Origin: Marinobacter szutsaonensis
GTDB taxonomy: Bacteria > Pseudomonadota > Gammaproteobacteria > Pseudomonadales > Oleiphilaceae
DNA: 64,000 nucleotides
Direction of reading: 5' to 3'
NCBI RefSeq assembly: GCF_039523335.1
Contig: NZ_BAAAFC010000001.1
Location: forward strand, 2,849,958-2,913,957
Position 1 is the first letter of the stretch, and each line of letters begins with the position of its first letter. The notes beneath the pieces are model-generated. The model searched no databases. It saw only the letters and a program-made list of their open reading frames with translations, and had not been told where the DNA came from. The position numbers and the translations under genes are program-made. Positions 50,203-59,871 of this stretch are shown piece by piece.

Positions 50203-50564
50203 GATGGTATGTTCCGGTAGCAATGCTCGTTGCGCTGTTGGCGTCCGAGGCCCATGCGCGTGAGGACCTTGATGTCACCATGCGCATGGTGCTCGATGAG
50301 CGGGCATTGACCGAATCCGTCGTCCGCGAGATCGAGTTGCCAGAACCCGCATCCGTTGAGCAGCCGGATCAGGCGAGAGAGAGCCGGGGTGCACCGGAGA
50401 TGGACATGGCCCGGGATGCCCGTGAACAAGGTCGGGATCTCGGCCAGGAGATGGCCGAAAAGGCCCGCGAGTCTTCCCGGGAAAAGCCTGACCGGCCGGA
50501 ATTACCCGAGCAGGTCCAGGATGCCCGGGATAATCTTCCCGAGGCAGCCAAACCCCGCAATTGA
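50199..50564 (+). CDS. Small exported charged protein
   Basis: 121 residues. Signal peptide ending SEAHA, mature part rich in Glu, Arg and Asp, no known domain. It overlaps the anti-sigma stop by 4 bp, so may be the third component of the sigma operon (a sensor or target). Not recognised. Confidence 0.7.
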   Translation: MRWYVPVAMLVALLASEAHAREDLDVTMRMVLDERALTESVVREIELPEPASVEQPDQARESRGAPEMDMARDAREQGRDLGQEMAEKARESSREKPDRPELPEQVQDARDNLPEAAKPRN

Positions 50565-50569
50565 TTCTC

Positions 50570-50601
50570 CTGCCCGCCATGCCATGGCGGGCAGCCATTT
50601 T
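50570..50601 (+). terminator. Probable terminator of the sigma operon
   Basis: Perfect ten-bp stem CTGCCCGCCA/TGGCGGGCAG, loop TGCCA, followed by CCATTTT, a weak T-tract. Confidence 0.6.
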
Positions 50602-50705
50602 GCAGTCTCCCTGTTATACTTGCCGCGTTATCGTTCGGTAACGCTGGCTTGCCGTCAGCCCGCCGATTCATCCCCCTGATCCGGAATAAAAAGGGAAGGT
50701 GTTGT

Positions 50706-52046
50706 TTGCTGGCTGCCTGCCTCACCCGTAAGCTGCTGCTGAGTTGCTCACTCCTGCTTGTCTCCGTGCCGTCACCGGCACAGGACAACTCCGGGGAAAC
50801 GCCGGCGCAGGCCGACTTTCGCAGAGGCGTCGAGCTTTTCCAGCAAGGTGACCTGAAGGCCGCACGACAACGGCTGGAAGCGGCGCGCGCTGCCGGTCTG
50901 GATTCCATGACCCTCCACTACAACCTCGGTGTGGTGTATTACCGACTGGGTCAGCTGGATGCCGCAGAAGATTCGTTCGCTCGCCTCTTGTCCTCTCCCC
51001 ATGAAATCCTGGCACGTTACAACCTCGGCCTGATTGCCCTGGCACGGAACGACGAACCGGTTGCGCAGGATTACTTCCTGTCGGTCATTGAGAGCGACGG
51101 CCCTGACAAATTGCAGGACCTGGCCCGGGCAAGGCTTTCAGATATGGGCAGTCAGGTGTCGGTTTCCGACCGTCGTCCCCTTCGCCTTTACCTGGCCGCA
51201 TCGGGTGGCTACGACAGTAACATTGCTGGTCTCCCGGAGACTGCCACCACCCGGGAGGGCGGCCTGTTCCTGGATGCAGTGGTTGCCGGTAGTGTCCGTG
51301 TCCGCGGTGACAGGAACGCGGGATGGGACCTGGAAGGTGCTTTTTTCGGCCGGGATTATCCGGATGATGATGACTACAACACCAAATTCCTTCAGGGCAA
51401 GCTCGCCTGGTCAGAACAGGATGCGGGCCGGAGCCGGCAATTAGGGATGGTGTTGAGCCAATCGTGGTTTGGTCCAGACGCGTTCGAGACGCGCTATGGC
51501 GTGGAGGGGCTGATGTCCTGGACCCCGTGTCCGGTCGGGCTTCCGGTCGATGGCTGCGATATGTCCCTGGCTGCTGCCAGAGTGGACGGGGGAAGCTCGT
51601 TCGAGGCCTATGATGGCCAGTGGTACCGGCTCCGGGCCAGGGCGGGGCGCTGGTTCGGGGCGTGGAATCTGGAAGGCAAGTACCTCTTTGAGCTGCATGA
51701 CCGGAGCGATCTTAATTCCGGTAGCCAGTTTGTCAGTGTATCACCGCAACATCATGCTGCTGAGGCGGCCGCCCGTTTCAGCGTTCGGCCAGATATCGTG
51801 CTGGGCGCCATGGGGGGATTCAGGTACAGCCGTTATCAGGATTCCCACCGTTTGCTGGAAGGCGATACGGTGGTGGTTGAACGGCGCACCGACCGGCGTT
51901 GGGAAACCGGCACTTTTGCGGAGTATGGCCTGAGCCGGCGCTGGCTTTTGCGGGGAGAATGGCTGTTCCGGGACAACAGCAGCAGGATCGACAGTTACAG
52001 TTACCAGCGCCACACATTCATGGTGACGCTGGAAGGCGTACTCTGA
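50706..52046 (+). CDS. TPR-containing outer-membrane beta-barrel protein
   Basis: 446 residues from TTG 50706, which follows GGGAAGG by six nt. Signal peptide to PSPAQ, two to three TPRs (about residues 35-130), then a beta-barrel with aromatic end (MVTLEGVL). Such TPR-barrel proteins include surface-lipoprotein translocators and unknowns; the family here is not decided. An earlier in-frame TTG (50649) exists but has no ribosome site. Confidence 0.72.
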   Translation: MLAACLTRKLLLSCSLLLVSVPSPAQDNSGETPAQADFRRGVELFQQGDLKAARQRLEAARAAGLDSMTLHYNLGVVYYRLGQLDAAEDSFARLLSSPHEILARYNLGLIALARNDEPVAQDYFLSVIESDGPDKLQDLARARLSDMGSQVSVSDRRPLRLYLAASGGYDSNIAGLPETATTREGGLFLDAVVAGSVRVRGDRNAGWDLEGAFFGRDYPDDDDYNTKFLQGKLAWSEQDAGRSRQLGMVLSQSWFGPDAFETRYGVEGLMSWTPCPVGLPVDGCDMSLAAARVDGGSSFEAYDGQWYRLRARAGRWFGAWNLEGKYLFELHDRSDLNSGSQFVSVSPQHHAAEAAARFSVRPDIVLGAMGGFRYSRYQDSHRLLEGDTVVVERRTDRRWETGTFAEYGLSRRWLLRGEWLFRDNSSRIDSYSYQRHTFMVTLEGVL

Positions 52047-52066
52047 GCCCGGCCATCCGGCCGGGC
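52047..52066. other. Intergenic stem-loop
   Basis: Eight-bp perfect stem GCCCGGCC/GGCCGGGC, loop ATCC, between convergent genes. No T-tract, so its role in termination is unclear. Confidence 0.6.
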
Positions 52067-52079
52067 CCCAGCTCTGCAG

Positions 52080-53360
52080 TTACAGCGTCGCCATCACTTT
52101 GCGGGCGGCGGCAATCGTGTGCTCGATGTCGTCGTCGGTCAATGCCGCACTGGTGAAGCCTGCCTCGAAGGCCGAGGGTGCCAGATAAACTCCTTCTTTC
52201 AGCATGCCCTGGAAGAACTTCTTGAAACGCTCCACGTCGCACGCCATCACCTGATCGAAACGGGTGATGGAGGCTTCTTCGGTAAAGAAGAAGCCGAACA
52301 TGGCGCCGGCGCTCTGTACCGTCATCGGAATGCCAGCTTCGTCAGCCGCGTGTTTCAGGCCATCGCGCACGGCGTTGGTCTTTTCCGTGAGCCGGTCATG
52401 GAAGCCGGGCTCGGAAATCGCGTTGAGCGTGGTCAGGCCCGCTGCCATGGCCAGCGGATTGCCGCTGAGGGTGCCGGCCTGGTAAACGGGCCCCAGGGGC
52501 GAGATGTGCTCCATGATTTTTCGCTTGCCGCCGAAGGCACCGACAGGCAGGCCGCCACCGATTACCTTGCCCAGGGCGGTCAAATCCGGGGTGACACCGT
52601 AGTAACCCTGAGCGCCACCCAGGGACACCCGGAAACCGGTCATTACCTCGTCAAAGATCAGAACCGTCCCATGCTGGTCACAGACCTCCCGTAATGCTTC
52701 CAGGAAGCCCGGAACCGGCGGGATGCAGTTCATGTTGCCGGCAACCGGCTCCACGATGATCGCTGCGATCTGGTCACCCATTTTCTCGAACGTATCCCGG
52801 ACTTCGTCGATGTCGTTATAGGTCAGGGTCAGGGTATGCTCCGCGAGACTGGCGGGAATGCCCGGGGAGTTTGGGACGCCCAGGGTCAGCGCGCCTGAGC
52901 CGGCCTTGACCAGCAGTGAATCCACGTGGCCGTGGTAGCAGCCCTCGAATTTCACGATCTTGTCGCGGCCGGTGTAGCCTCGCGCCAGTCGAATGGCGCT
53001 CATGGTCGCTTCGGTGCCGGAGTTCACCATGCGTACCAGATCAATGGAGGGCACCAGTTCGCACACCTTCTTGGCCATTTCGGTCTCGATAGCGGTGGGA
53101 GCACCATAGCCGACGCCAAGGTCAACCTGGGTATGCAGGGCCTGCTTGATGCGCGGGTCCGAGTGGCCGAGGATCATCGGGCCCCAGGAGCCGATGTAGT
53201 CAATGTAGCGGCGGTCGTCTTCGTCAAACAGGTACGCGCCTTCGGCATGCTTGAAGAAAATCGGGGTGCCGCCCACGCCGCGAAAGGCCCTTACCGGTGA
53301 ATTCACGCCACCGGGTATGTATTTTTGCGCCTCTTCGAACAAGGTTTCGGAGTGTGTCAT
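52080..53360 (-). CDS. hemL: Glutamate-1-semialdehyde aminotransferase
   Basis: PLP enzyme forming 5-aminolevulinate for tetrapyrroles. 426 residues. Motifs: [16 protein letters not shown] and the PLP lysine region [15 protein letters not shown] at 53360 gives [11 protein letters not shown]. Last gene of a leftward clcA-hemJ-thiD-thiE-hemL series. Confidence 0.97.
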   Translation of the reverse strand: MTHSETLFEEAQKYIPGGVNSPVRAFRGVGGTPIFFKHAEGAYLFDEDDRRYIDYIGSWGPMILGHSDPRIKQALHTQVDLGVGYGAPTAIETEMAKKVCELVPSIDLVRMVNSGTEATMSAIRLARGYTGRDKIVKFEGCYHGHVDSLLVKAGSGALTLGVPNSPGIPASLAEHTLTLTYNDIDEVRDTFEKMGDQIAAIIVEPVAGNMNCIPPVPGFLEALREVCDQHGTVLIFDEVMTGFRVSLGGAQGYYGVTPDLTALGKVIGGGLPVGAFGGKRKIMEHISPLGPVYQAGTLSGNPLAMAAGLTTLNAISEPGFHDRLTEKTNAVRDGLKHAADEAGIPMTVQSAGAMFGFFFTEEASITRFDQVMACDVERFKKFFQGMLKEGVYLAPSAFEAGFTSAALTDDDIEHTIAAARKVMATL

Positions 53361-53373
53361 GGTTCGGCTCCTG

Positions 53374-54042
53374 TTAATCCGATAATGAGAAAATTGGATG
53401 ATGGGCAGCGAACAGCCGCCCGAAGGCTCTCGCCTTCTGTTCAATCTGTTCCGGTGTGCCTCCGAACACGCCGCCGACCGAAGCCAGCAGATCGGCTCCC
53501 GCCCGGATCAGGGGCGCGCCGTTTTTCGACGTGACCCCGCCGATGGCCGTCACCGGTTTGCCGAGCTGTTTCGCCTCGGTCAGGACCACTGGATCCGCTC
53601 CGGGTGCGTCCGGCTTGGTGCCGGATGAATAGAAGCGCCCGAAGGCCAGGTAATCGGCGCCCTCGGCAAGGGCCTGGCGGGCCAGGTCCACTCTGGCATG
53701 GCAGGTGGCGCCAATGATGGCACCTTCACCCAGAAGTTGTCGCGCCTGCACCAGTGACGCATCACCCTGGCCCAGATGTACGCCTGCAGCCCCGCTGCGC
53801 ATTGCCAGCTCAGGGTCATCATTGATGAGCAGTGGCACGCCGGCATTGCTGCAAATGGCCTGAAGGTCCCGGGCCTGGCCGAGCCGTTCCGGCCATGGGG
53901 CCGATTTCTCCCGGTATTGTACCAGCACGGCGCCACCCCGCAGTGCGGCTTCCACGGATGCCAGCAGGCGATCAGGCGGGGTGAGGTGGCTGTCGGTAAT
54001 GGCATACAGCCCCGGGCGGATAGCTTTTCCTAGCGTTCCCAC
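53374..54042 (-). CDS. thiE: Thiamine-phosphate synthase
   Basis: Joins HMP-pyrophosphate and thiazole phosphate. 222 residues, TIM-barrel: [22 protein letters not shown], and GGVTSKN phosphate loop. GTG start, overlapping thiD by 13 bp. Between thiD and hemL, as in Pseudomonas. Confidence 0.95.
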   Translation of the reverse strand: MGTLGKAIRPGLYAITDSHLTPPDRLLASVEAALRGGAVLVQYREKSAPWPERLGQARDLQAICSNAGVPLLINDDPELAMRSGAAGVHLGQGDASLVQARQLLGEGAIIGATCHARVDLARQALAEGADYLAFGRFYSSGTKPDAPGADPVVLTEAKQLGKPVTAIGGVTSKNGAPLIRAGADLLASVGGVFGGTPEQIEQKARAFGRLFAAHHPIFSLSD

Positions 54043-54788
54043 AGGATACCCCGGTCCGGAACGGGCTGGCCCTTGCCCACGTCCAGGGCATGGAGAATCG
54101 CCCGATTGACGTAATTCTGGGCCTGGGAAATGGCGGCACGGGCCGACAGCCCCGATGCCCGTCCGGCGGCAATGGCCGCGGCCAGGGTACAGCCGGTGCC
54201 GTGGTATTCGCCGCCCACGCGCTCTATCTCCCAGCGCATGGGCTCCGGGTTGTGGTTATACAGGGTATTGATGATGTGCAGGCCGGTACCGTGGCCGCCG
54301 GTGGCCAGCACCGATTCGCAGCCCCGATCCATCAGGTGCTTCGCTGCCTGCTCCGGCTCTTCGCTGCCACCGAGCATGGCCAGTTCAATACCGTTTGGCG
54401 TGATCATCTCGGCCAGTGGGAACAGGCGTTCCTTCATGGCGGTGATGAGGGCTTCGTCCGCCAGGTCGCCACCGCCGGCGGCTTTGATGACCGGGTCGGT
54501 GATCACCGGAACTCCGGGCCGGGCCTTGATGAATTCCACCAGAACGTCGACAACCCCGGCATTCCCCAGAGCCCCGGTCTTGATGGCATGGATGGGGGCA
54601 TCCGCTGCAATGCAGTCCAGCTGTTTTCGAATCAGGGCACTGTCCACAGGCTGGGCGTCATAGACGTTACAGGTATCCTGTACCGTCAGGCAGGTCAGTA
54701 CCGGCAGGGGGTGACAGCCCAACGAGGTGATTGCCTGGATATCAGCCTGGATGCCGGCGCCACCGGAGGGGTCGAGTCCGGACAGCAC
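54030..54788 (-). CDS. thiD: Hydroxymethylpyrimidine/phosphomethylpyrimidine kinase
   Basis: Phosphorylates HMP and HMP-P for thiamine. Ribokinase-fold: LSGLDPSGGAGIQAD and GTGCTLAAAIA. The only usual start codon in frame is GTG at 54788, immediately before the first strand. Homologues carry about ten more residues; here they read IKRYTRPQVL from an ATC at 54818, exactly seven nt after AAGGAG. That ATC is in the place of a start codon, so either a rare AUC start or a changed ATG. The coordinate given is the GTG. Confidence 0.88.
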   Translation of the reverse strand: MLSGLDPSGGAGIQADIQAITSLGCHPLPVLTCLTVQDTCNVYDAQPVDSALIRKQLDCIAADAPIHAIKTGALGNAGVVDVLVEFIKARPGVPVITDPVIKAAGGGDLADEALITAMKERLFPLAEMITPNGIELAMLGGSEEPEQAAKHLMDRGCESVLATGGHGTGLHIINTLYNHNPEPMRWEIERVGGEYHGTGCTLAAAIAAGRASGLSARAAISQAQNYVNRAILHALDVGKGQPVPDRGILWER

Positions 54789-54829
54789 AAGAACCTGGGG
54801 ACGGGTGTAGCGTTTGATGGCTCTGCTCC

Positions 54830-55252
54830 TTAAAACGGTTTGACGACAGCGAGTATCACCACAGCAAGCAAGACGAAGACGGGCAGCTCATTGAACCAGC
54901 GATAGAACACATGGCTTCGGTGGTTCATGTCATCCCGGAACACCTTGACCAGATGGCCGCAATAAAAGTGGTAGATGATCAGCAGGGCAACCAGCACCAG
55001 TTTGGCGTGCAGCCAGCCCTGGCTGAAATAACCGGAGACATTGTAACTGATCAGCCAGATGCCAAGGGCTACCGTGGCGATCATGGACGGGGTGGTAATA
55101 CCCCGATACAGCTTGCGCTCCATAATCTTGAAGCGGTCGCGGCCCGGCTGGTCCTTACAGGCAGCATGGTAGACAAACAGCCGCGGCAGGTAGAAAAGGC
55201 CGGCGAACCAGCACACCATGGCAATTATGTGGAAGGCTTTTATCCACAGCAT
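54830..55252 (-). CDS. hemJ: HemJ-family protoporphyrinogen oxidase
   Basis: 140 residues, four membrane helices, starting MLWIKAFHIIAMVCWFAGLFYLPR with the conserved His. Fits HemJ/UPF0093, which oxidises protoporphyrinogen IX. It shares a leftward run with hemL. Stops at the thiD ribosome site and begins 3 bp after clcA. Confidence 0.85.
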   Translation of the reverse strand: MLWIKAFHIIAMVCWFAGLFYLPRLFVYHAACKDQPGRDRFKIMERKLYRGITTPSMIATVALGIWLISYNVSGYFSQGWLHAKLVLVALLIIYHFYCGHLVKVFRDDMNHRSHVFYRWFNELPVFVLLAVVILAVVKPF

Positions 55253-55255
55253 CCG

Positions 55256-57031
55256 TTAACTCCGTCGGTATTGGTAGTAGCTTTCGATGTCAGACTTCAA
55301 TACCACGCCGTACACCCTTTGGATCATGGGCGCGACGTGTCGCTGCACGTAAAGGGCCTCGGCATTGGTGGAATCGAACTCGTTCAGGGCTTCCTCGAGG
55401 GTTGCCTGGTATTGTACCGGGGCAACGTCCCGACGGTTAGCGGGGATGTCCATAAGATCGATGGATTCCGGCATCTCGATCCCCTCTTCGGCCGCGTTTT
55501 CCTCGGTATCTTCCAGGTATCGGGCCAGGTCTACCGCCGGGAGCAGGGCGGTGGGGCCATTGCTGCCTTCAACGATCAGCCACTTGGGCTCGGACTTGAG
55601 GACCTTACGGGCTTCCTCAATGGTGAGGTGCCGTTCTGTGCGCAGGATGTTGCGGTCCATGATGGCGCCGACCGATACCCGGCGAAGTGCCTGGATGACC
55701 GGCGAGTTCTGGTAACTCAGACCCTGGCTCTTGAGGATGGTCAGGAACAGAGACTTCTTGCCGAAGGCCTCGCTGGTCACCAGGCTAGCCGTGGTAATGA
55801 TCAGCATGGCGGGCAGGATGATGTTCGGGTTGCGGGTCAGCTCCATCACGGCCATCAGTGCGGCCAGGGGTGCCTGCAGCACCGCCCCCATCATTGCCCC
55901 CATGCCCAGCATGGCGTAGAAGCCCACGGAAGAAGCAATGTCTGGTGCAATTTGCGCCCCCACGAGCCCCATGGCTCCGCCCAGGGTCGCTCCCATGAAC
56001 AGGGTCGGGCCGATTACGCCGCTGGGCATGCCGAGCCCGATGCTCAGGGAGGTAATCACTAGCTTGGCCACGCCGGCAGATAACAATAGCCAGAACCCCA
56101 GGTTCCCGTTGATGGTTGCGTTGACCGTGTCGTAGCCGATGCCCATGGTTTCCGGGATAAACACCGCGAACGGCACCATCAGGGCGCCGGCGATTCCGAT
56201 ACGCAGAAGCACCGGTTGATGGTGGTGGCGGCCCATGGCGTCCACCAGCTGGATGAACAGCGCCGCGGCAATTCCGATGATTACTGCAATGGCGAGAATC
56301 CAGGGGATCTCCGTCAGGGAGTTCATGGTCAGCGCTGGTACGCTGAAAGCGGGCTCCGATCCATAGACTGCCTGGCTGACGATGGCCGCGCTCACTGCAG
56401 CCAGGATGATTGGAGTGAAGCCGGCAATGGTGTATTCCATCATCACCACTTCCATGGCAAATAGCACGCCGGAAATGGGCGTATTGAACGAGGCGGAGAT
56501 GGCAGCAGCACAGCCGCAGGCCACGAGGGTCCGGATACTGTTGTTGGGCAGGCGCATCCATTGCCCCATCAGGCTTGAGAACGCCGCGCCCAGGTGCACG
56601 GCGGGGCCCTCCCGGCCCGCTGACTGGCCGGTTACCACCGTGCTGACGCCGGAAACAAACTGGACGATGGCACTGCGCAGTGAGATGTAACCCTGGTGGT
56701 AATTCAGGCGCTCCATGACGTGAACAATACCGACCTTGCGGTCGTGTATGGCCAGTCGGTGCAGCATCAGTCCCAGAGCGAGGGCACCGGCGAGCGGTAA
56801 CAGCCCGCGAGTCACGATATCCAGCTGCTCAAAGGATTCGGAGCCGGTCCCCGGCAGGAAGTACTCAAGGGGCCACTCGATGGCGAGTCGGAACAGCAGG
56901 ATCACGCCCCCGGTGATCAGGCCGGATAGCAGTCCCAGCACCGCCAATTGCGGAAGCGCGTCGACACCCGAAAGCCTGCGGCGGAATACAGGGATCAGGT
57001 TTTCGGTGATCTGGTGCCAGATGTTCCGCAT
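55256..57031 (-). CDS. ClC-family chloride channel/transporter with CBS domains
   Basis: 591 residues. ClC membrane part (to about 430) with GREGPAV carrying the gating Glu, then two CBS domains. The first motif (GSGIP in ClC-ec1) reads VGIVHV, and the internal proton-glutamate position is Val (FAMEVVM for FIIEEM), as in ClC channels rather than exchangers. GxFxP reads GVIGP. Divergent from argC. Confidence 0.88.
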   Translation of the reverse strand: MRNIWHQITENLIPVFRRRLSGVDALPQLAVLGLLSGLITGGVILLFRLAIEWPLEYFLPGTGSESFEQLDIVTRGLLPLAGALALGLMLHRLAIHDRKVGIVHVMERLNYHQGYISLRSAIVQFVSGVSTVVTGQSAGREGPAVHLGAAFSSLMGQWMRLPNNSIRTLVACGCAAAISASFNTPISGVLFAMEVVMMEYTIAGFTPIILAAVSAAIVSQAVYGSEPAFSVPALTMNSLTEIPWILAIAVIIGIAAALFIQLVDAMGRHHHQPVLLRIGIAGALMVPFAVFIPETMGIGYDTVNATINGNLGFWLLLSAGVAKLVITSLSIGLGMPSGVIGPTLFMGATLGGAMGLVGAQIAPDIASSVGFYAMLGMGAMMGAVLQAPLAALMAVMELTRNPNIILPAMLIITTASLVTSEAFGKKSLFLTILKSQGLSYQNSPVIQALRRVSVGAIMDRNILRTERHLTIEEARKVLKSEPKWLIVEGSNGPTALLPAVDLARYLEDTEENAAEEGIEMPESIDLMDIPANRRDVAPVQYQATLEEALNEFDSTNAEALYVQRHVAPMIQRVYGVVLKSDIESYYQYRRS

Positions 57032-57187
57032 GATCGCAGGGATTCCGGTTCAGTTATGACAGTGCGTTAACGGGTTTGTGACAACATTGTAGCGGTCGGC
57101 CTCTGCGCTGCAATAAGTCGTTGGTTTATCATGGTAGACTACACCACCAAACTTCCAATTCCTGATTCGACGTCGCTGGAGAAAATG

Positions 57188-58225
57188 GTGATTAAAGTAG
57201 GCATCGTTGGTGGCACCGGCTATACCGGTGTGGAACTGCTGAGAATCCTCGCGGTTCACCCGGAAGTAACCGTCAGCTGCATAACTTCCCGCTCCGAGGC
57301 GGGCATGCCGGTCGCGAATATGTACCCCAATCTGCGCGGGCACTTCGATCTCGAGTTTTCCGAGCCTGATGCGGGCGTGCTCAAGGCTTGTGACCTGGTG
57401 TTCTTTGCCACGCCCCACGGTGTGGCCATGCGTATGGTGCCTGAGTTGATGGACGCCGAAGTACGCGTCGTTGACCTGTCTGCGGATTTCCGGCTCAAGG
57501 ATCTGGACGTCTGGGCCCAGTGGTACGGCATGCGCCATGAAACCCCGGAGTGGGCGGAAAAGGCGGTCTACGGCCTGCCGGAAGTGGTCCGTGACGAGAT
57601 CCGTAGTGCCCAGCTGGTGGCCAACCCCGGCTGTTATCCGACCGCGGTCCAGTTGGGTTTCCTGCCACTGCTGGAGCAGGGGCTGGTTGATCCTTCCCGC
57701 CTGATCGCAGATGCCAAGTCCGGCGCCAGTGGCGCAGGGCGCCAGGGCAAGATCGGTATGTTGCACGGTGAGATTGGCGAGAGCTTCAAGGCCTATGGTG
57801 CCTCTGGCCACCGTCATCTCCCGGAGATCCGCCAGGGCCTGACCGGAGCCGCCCGCAGCCAGGTAGGTGTGACCTTTGTGCCGCACCTTATTCCGATGAT
57901 TCGCGGCATCGAAGCCACGCTTTATGCCGAGCTGAAAGATCCTTCCGGTTTCGACCGTATTCAGGCCCTCTACGAGGAGCGTTACCGGGACGAGCCGTTT
58001 GTTGATGTGATGCCCTTTGGCAGCCACCCGGAAACCCGCAGCGTTCGTGGTGCTAACCAGTGCCGGATGGCCCTGCACCGCCAGGAAGACAGCAACATCG
58101 TGATCGTTTCTTCGGTGATTGATAACCTGGTCAAGGGTGCGGCCGGTCAGGCAGTCCAGAACATGAACATCATGTTCGGCTTCCGGGAAACCATGGGGCT
58201 CGAAGCTCCGGCGTTACTGCCTTAA
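57188..58225 (+). CDS. argC: N-acetyl-gamma-glutamyl-phosphate reductase
   Basis: Third step of arginine synthesis. 345 residues. Rossmann GGTGYTG and active-site Cys in NPGCYPTA. I placed the start at GTG 57188 (MIKVGIVGG), six nt after GGAG; an ATG lies one codon before. Followed by a coiled-coil protein, bactofilin and erpA. Confidence 0.95.
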   Translation: MIKVGIVGGTGYTGVELLRILAVHPEVTVSCITSRSEAGMPVANMYPNLRGHFDLEFSEPDAGVLKACDLVFFATPHGVAMRMVPELMDAEVRVVDLSADFRLKDLDVWAQWYGMRHETPEWAEKAVYGLPEVVRDEIRSAQLVANPGCYPTAVQLGFLPLLEQGLVDPSRLIADAKSGASGAGRQGKIGMLHGEIGESFKAYGASGHRHLPEIRQGLTGAARSQVGVTFVPHLIPMIRGIEATLYAELKDPSGFDRIQALYEERYRDEPFVDVMPFGSHPETRSVRGANQCRMALHRQEDSNIVIVSSVIDNLVKGAAGQAVQNMNIMFGFRETMGLEAPALLP

Positions 58226-58234
58226 GGACGATTC

Positions 58235-58975
58235 GTGAGCGAACCACGCAAACCGGCGGAAGAGTATGTGGTCATCCGCCATCGCCCCGGGTACCGGATT
58301 CGCCGTACCGCCATCCTGTTGGCGTTTACTGTGGTCGCTGCGCTTGCCGGCTATGCGGCCGGGCTTGCGCAGGGTGGATTCCGGTTCTCGGATGTCTCGG
58401 CTTCCAACGAGGTGCTGGAGGAGGAACTCGATGATCTCCGAAGCAACTACAAGGAGGCGCGCCAGCAGCTGGTCAATCTGGAGCGGGGCAAAGCGATCGA
58501 TGCCCAGGCGCTCAAACAGGCACGGACGACCATCGTCGAGCTGGAAACCCGCATCGCATCACTGAAGTCTGATCTCACTTTCTATAAAAATATCATGGCA
58601 CCGTCGGAGACCAGCAAGGGCCTCCAGGTCGACAGCCTGACCCTGGCCCCGGACTACCAGCCTGGGGCCTGGGATTTCAAGCTGGTCCTGACCCAGGTTG
58701 GTAATAACAAGAACTACATTTCCGGCGTGGTGGCAGTCAATGTCATCGGCATGCGCGACGAAGAGAAAGAAGTCATTGCCCTGCGTGATCTGTCTCAGGA
58801 TATTGAGGATCTTGGCGTAAAGTTCCGCTTCCGCTTTTTCCAGAATGTGGAGGGAACCCTGGCGCTTCCGGACGATTTCGAGCCGCTCGAAGTCCAGGTG
58901 GTGGCGCAAGCCGAGGGCCGAAAATCCTCGCAGGCAGAACGAACCTTTGACTGGGATGATTTAACGGAGAACTGA
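58235..58975 (+). CDS. Membrane-anchored coiled-coil protein (DUF6776-like)
   Basis: 246 residues: one N-terminal helix (TAILLAFTVVAALAGYAAGLA), a coiled coil (about 55-115), then a beta-rich domain. Fits DUF6776 by form; function unknown. It is 9 bp after argC and 1 bp before the bactofilin gene, suggesting a shared cell-envelope role with the bactofilin. Confidence 0.7.
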   Translation: MSEPRKPAEEYVVIRHRPGYRIRRTAILLAFTVVAALAGYAAGLAQGGFRFSDVSASNEVLEEELDDLRSNYKEARQQLVNLERGKAIDAQALKQARTTIVELETRIASLKSDLTFYKNIMAPSETSKGLQVDSLTLAPDYQPGAWDFKLVLTQVGNNKNYISGVVAVNVIGMRDEEKEVIALRDLSQDIEDLGVKFRFRFFQNVEGTLALPDDFEPLEVQVVAQAEGRKSSQAERTFDWDDLTEN

Positions 58976-58976
58976 A

Positions 58977-59453
58977 ATGCTCGGTAAGAAAAAGCAGCAA
59001 AAGCCACGTCGGCCGACTGGCCATTTTGATACCTTGGTTTCCTCACGGACCACGGTAGAAGGAGATGTGAAATTCTCCGGCGGATTGCATGTAGATGGCC
59101 GGATCAAGGGCAAGGTCGTGGCCGAAGAGGGCAGTGATGCTGTATTGCGCATATCGGAAGTTGGCGAGGTCACCGGCGACATCGTCGCTCCCCATGTCAT
59201 CATCAATGGTACAGTCAACGGTGACGTCTACGCATCTGACCACCTTGAGCTGGCGGAAAAGGCAGCCATTAACGGCAACGTCTATTACAACCTGATCGAA
59301 ATGGCCATGGGCGCTACGGTCAATGGCAATCTGGTTCATCAGCGTGAGCCGGTGGGCCTGCTGACCAAGGATCGTCCGGAGCACTCTACCACCGAGGTTC
59401 GCTCCGATGACGCGGTTGAAGAAGTCCTGGAAGATGGTGGAAAGTCCGAATAG
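58977..59453 (+). CDS. Bactofilin
   Basis: 158 residues, a DUF583 beta-helix between disordered ends: GGLHVDGRIKGKVV, and VTGDIVAPHVIINGTVNGDV. Bactofilins polymerise without nucleotide and organise envelope synthesis. SD GGAG precedes the ATG. Cotranscribed with the upstream coiled-coil protein. Confidence 0.92.
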   Translation: MLGKKKQQKPRRPTGHFDTLVSSRTTVEGDVKFSGGLHVDGRIKGKVVAEEGSDAVLRISEVGEVTGDIVAPHVIINGTVNGDVYASDHLELAEKAAINGNVYYNLIEMAMGATVNGNLVHQREPVGLLTKDRPEHSTTEVRSDDAVEEVLEDGGKSE

Positions 59454-59482
59454 TTGATTGTTTTAGTCAGGAATACCATAAT
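59454..59482 (+). promoter_or_regulatory. Likely promoter of erpA
   Basis: TTGATT (59454-59459), 17 bp, CATAAT (59477-59482); each differs from consensus at one or two bases. It starts right at the bactofilin stop. Confidence 0.6.
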
Positions 59483-59516
59483 CGCTACTTTGTAAACGAT
59501 GTTTCCGGAGGCGAGC

Positions 59517-59870
59517 TTGAGTGCAGTTCAGCAACAGATGGCTACCCCACTGTTTTTCAGTGACAGTGCCGTTGCCAAGGTACGTGAGTTGATTGAGGAG
59601 GAGGGCAACCCCGATCTTAAGCTACGCGTCTTTGTCACCGGTGGCGGCTGTTCCGGATTCCAGTATGGCTTTTCTTTCGACGAGAGTCAGGAAGAGGACG
59701 ATACAGTTATCGAGCGTGACGGGGTTGTTCTGCTGGTGGACTCGATGAGCTACCAGTATCTGATTGGTGCGACCATCGAGTACCAGGAAGGTTTGCAGGG
59801 CTCCCAGTTTGTAGTGCAGAACCCAAACGCCACTTCAACCTGCGGCTGCGGCAGCTCCTTTTCGATCTGA
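59517..59870 (+). CDS. erpA: Iron-sulfur cluster insertion protein ErpA
   Basis: A-type carrier delivering [4Fe-4S] clusters. 117 residues with ligand cysteines in GGGCSGFQY and the end [12 protein letters not shown] at 59517 is five nt after GGAGG; the ATG at 59499 overlaps the SD so is unlikely. Convergent with anmK, one bp apart. Confidence 0.94.
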   Translation: MSAVQQQMATPLFFSDSAVAKVRELIEEEGNPDLKLRVFVTGGGCSGFQYGFSFDESQEEDDTVIERDGVVLLVDSMSYQYLIGATIEYQEGLQGSQFVVQNPNATSTCGCGSSFSI

Positions 59871-59871
59871 T

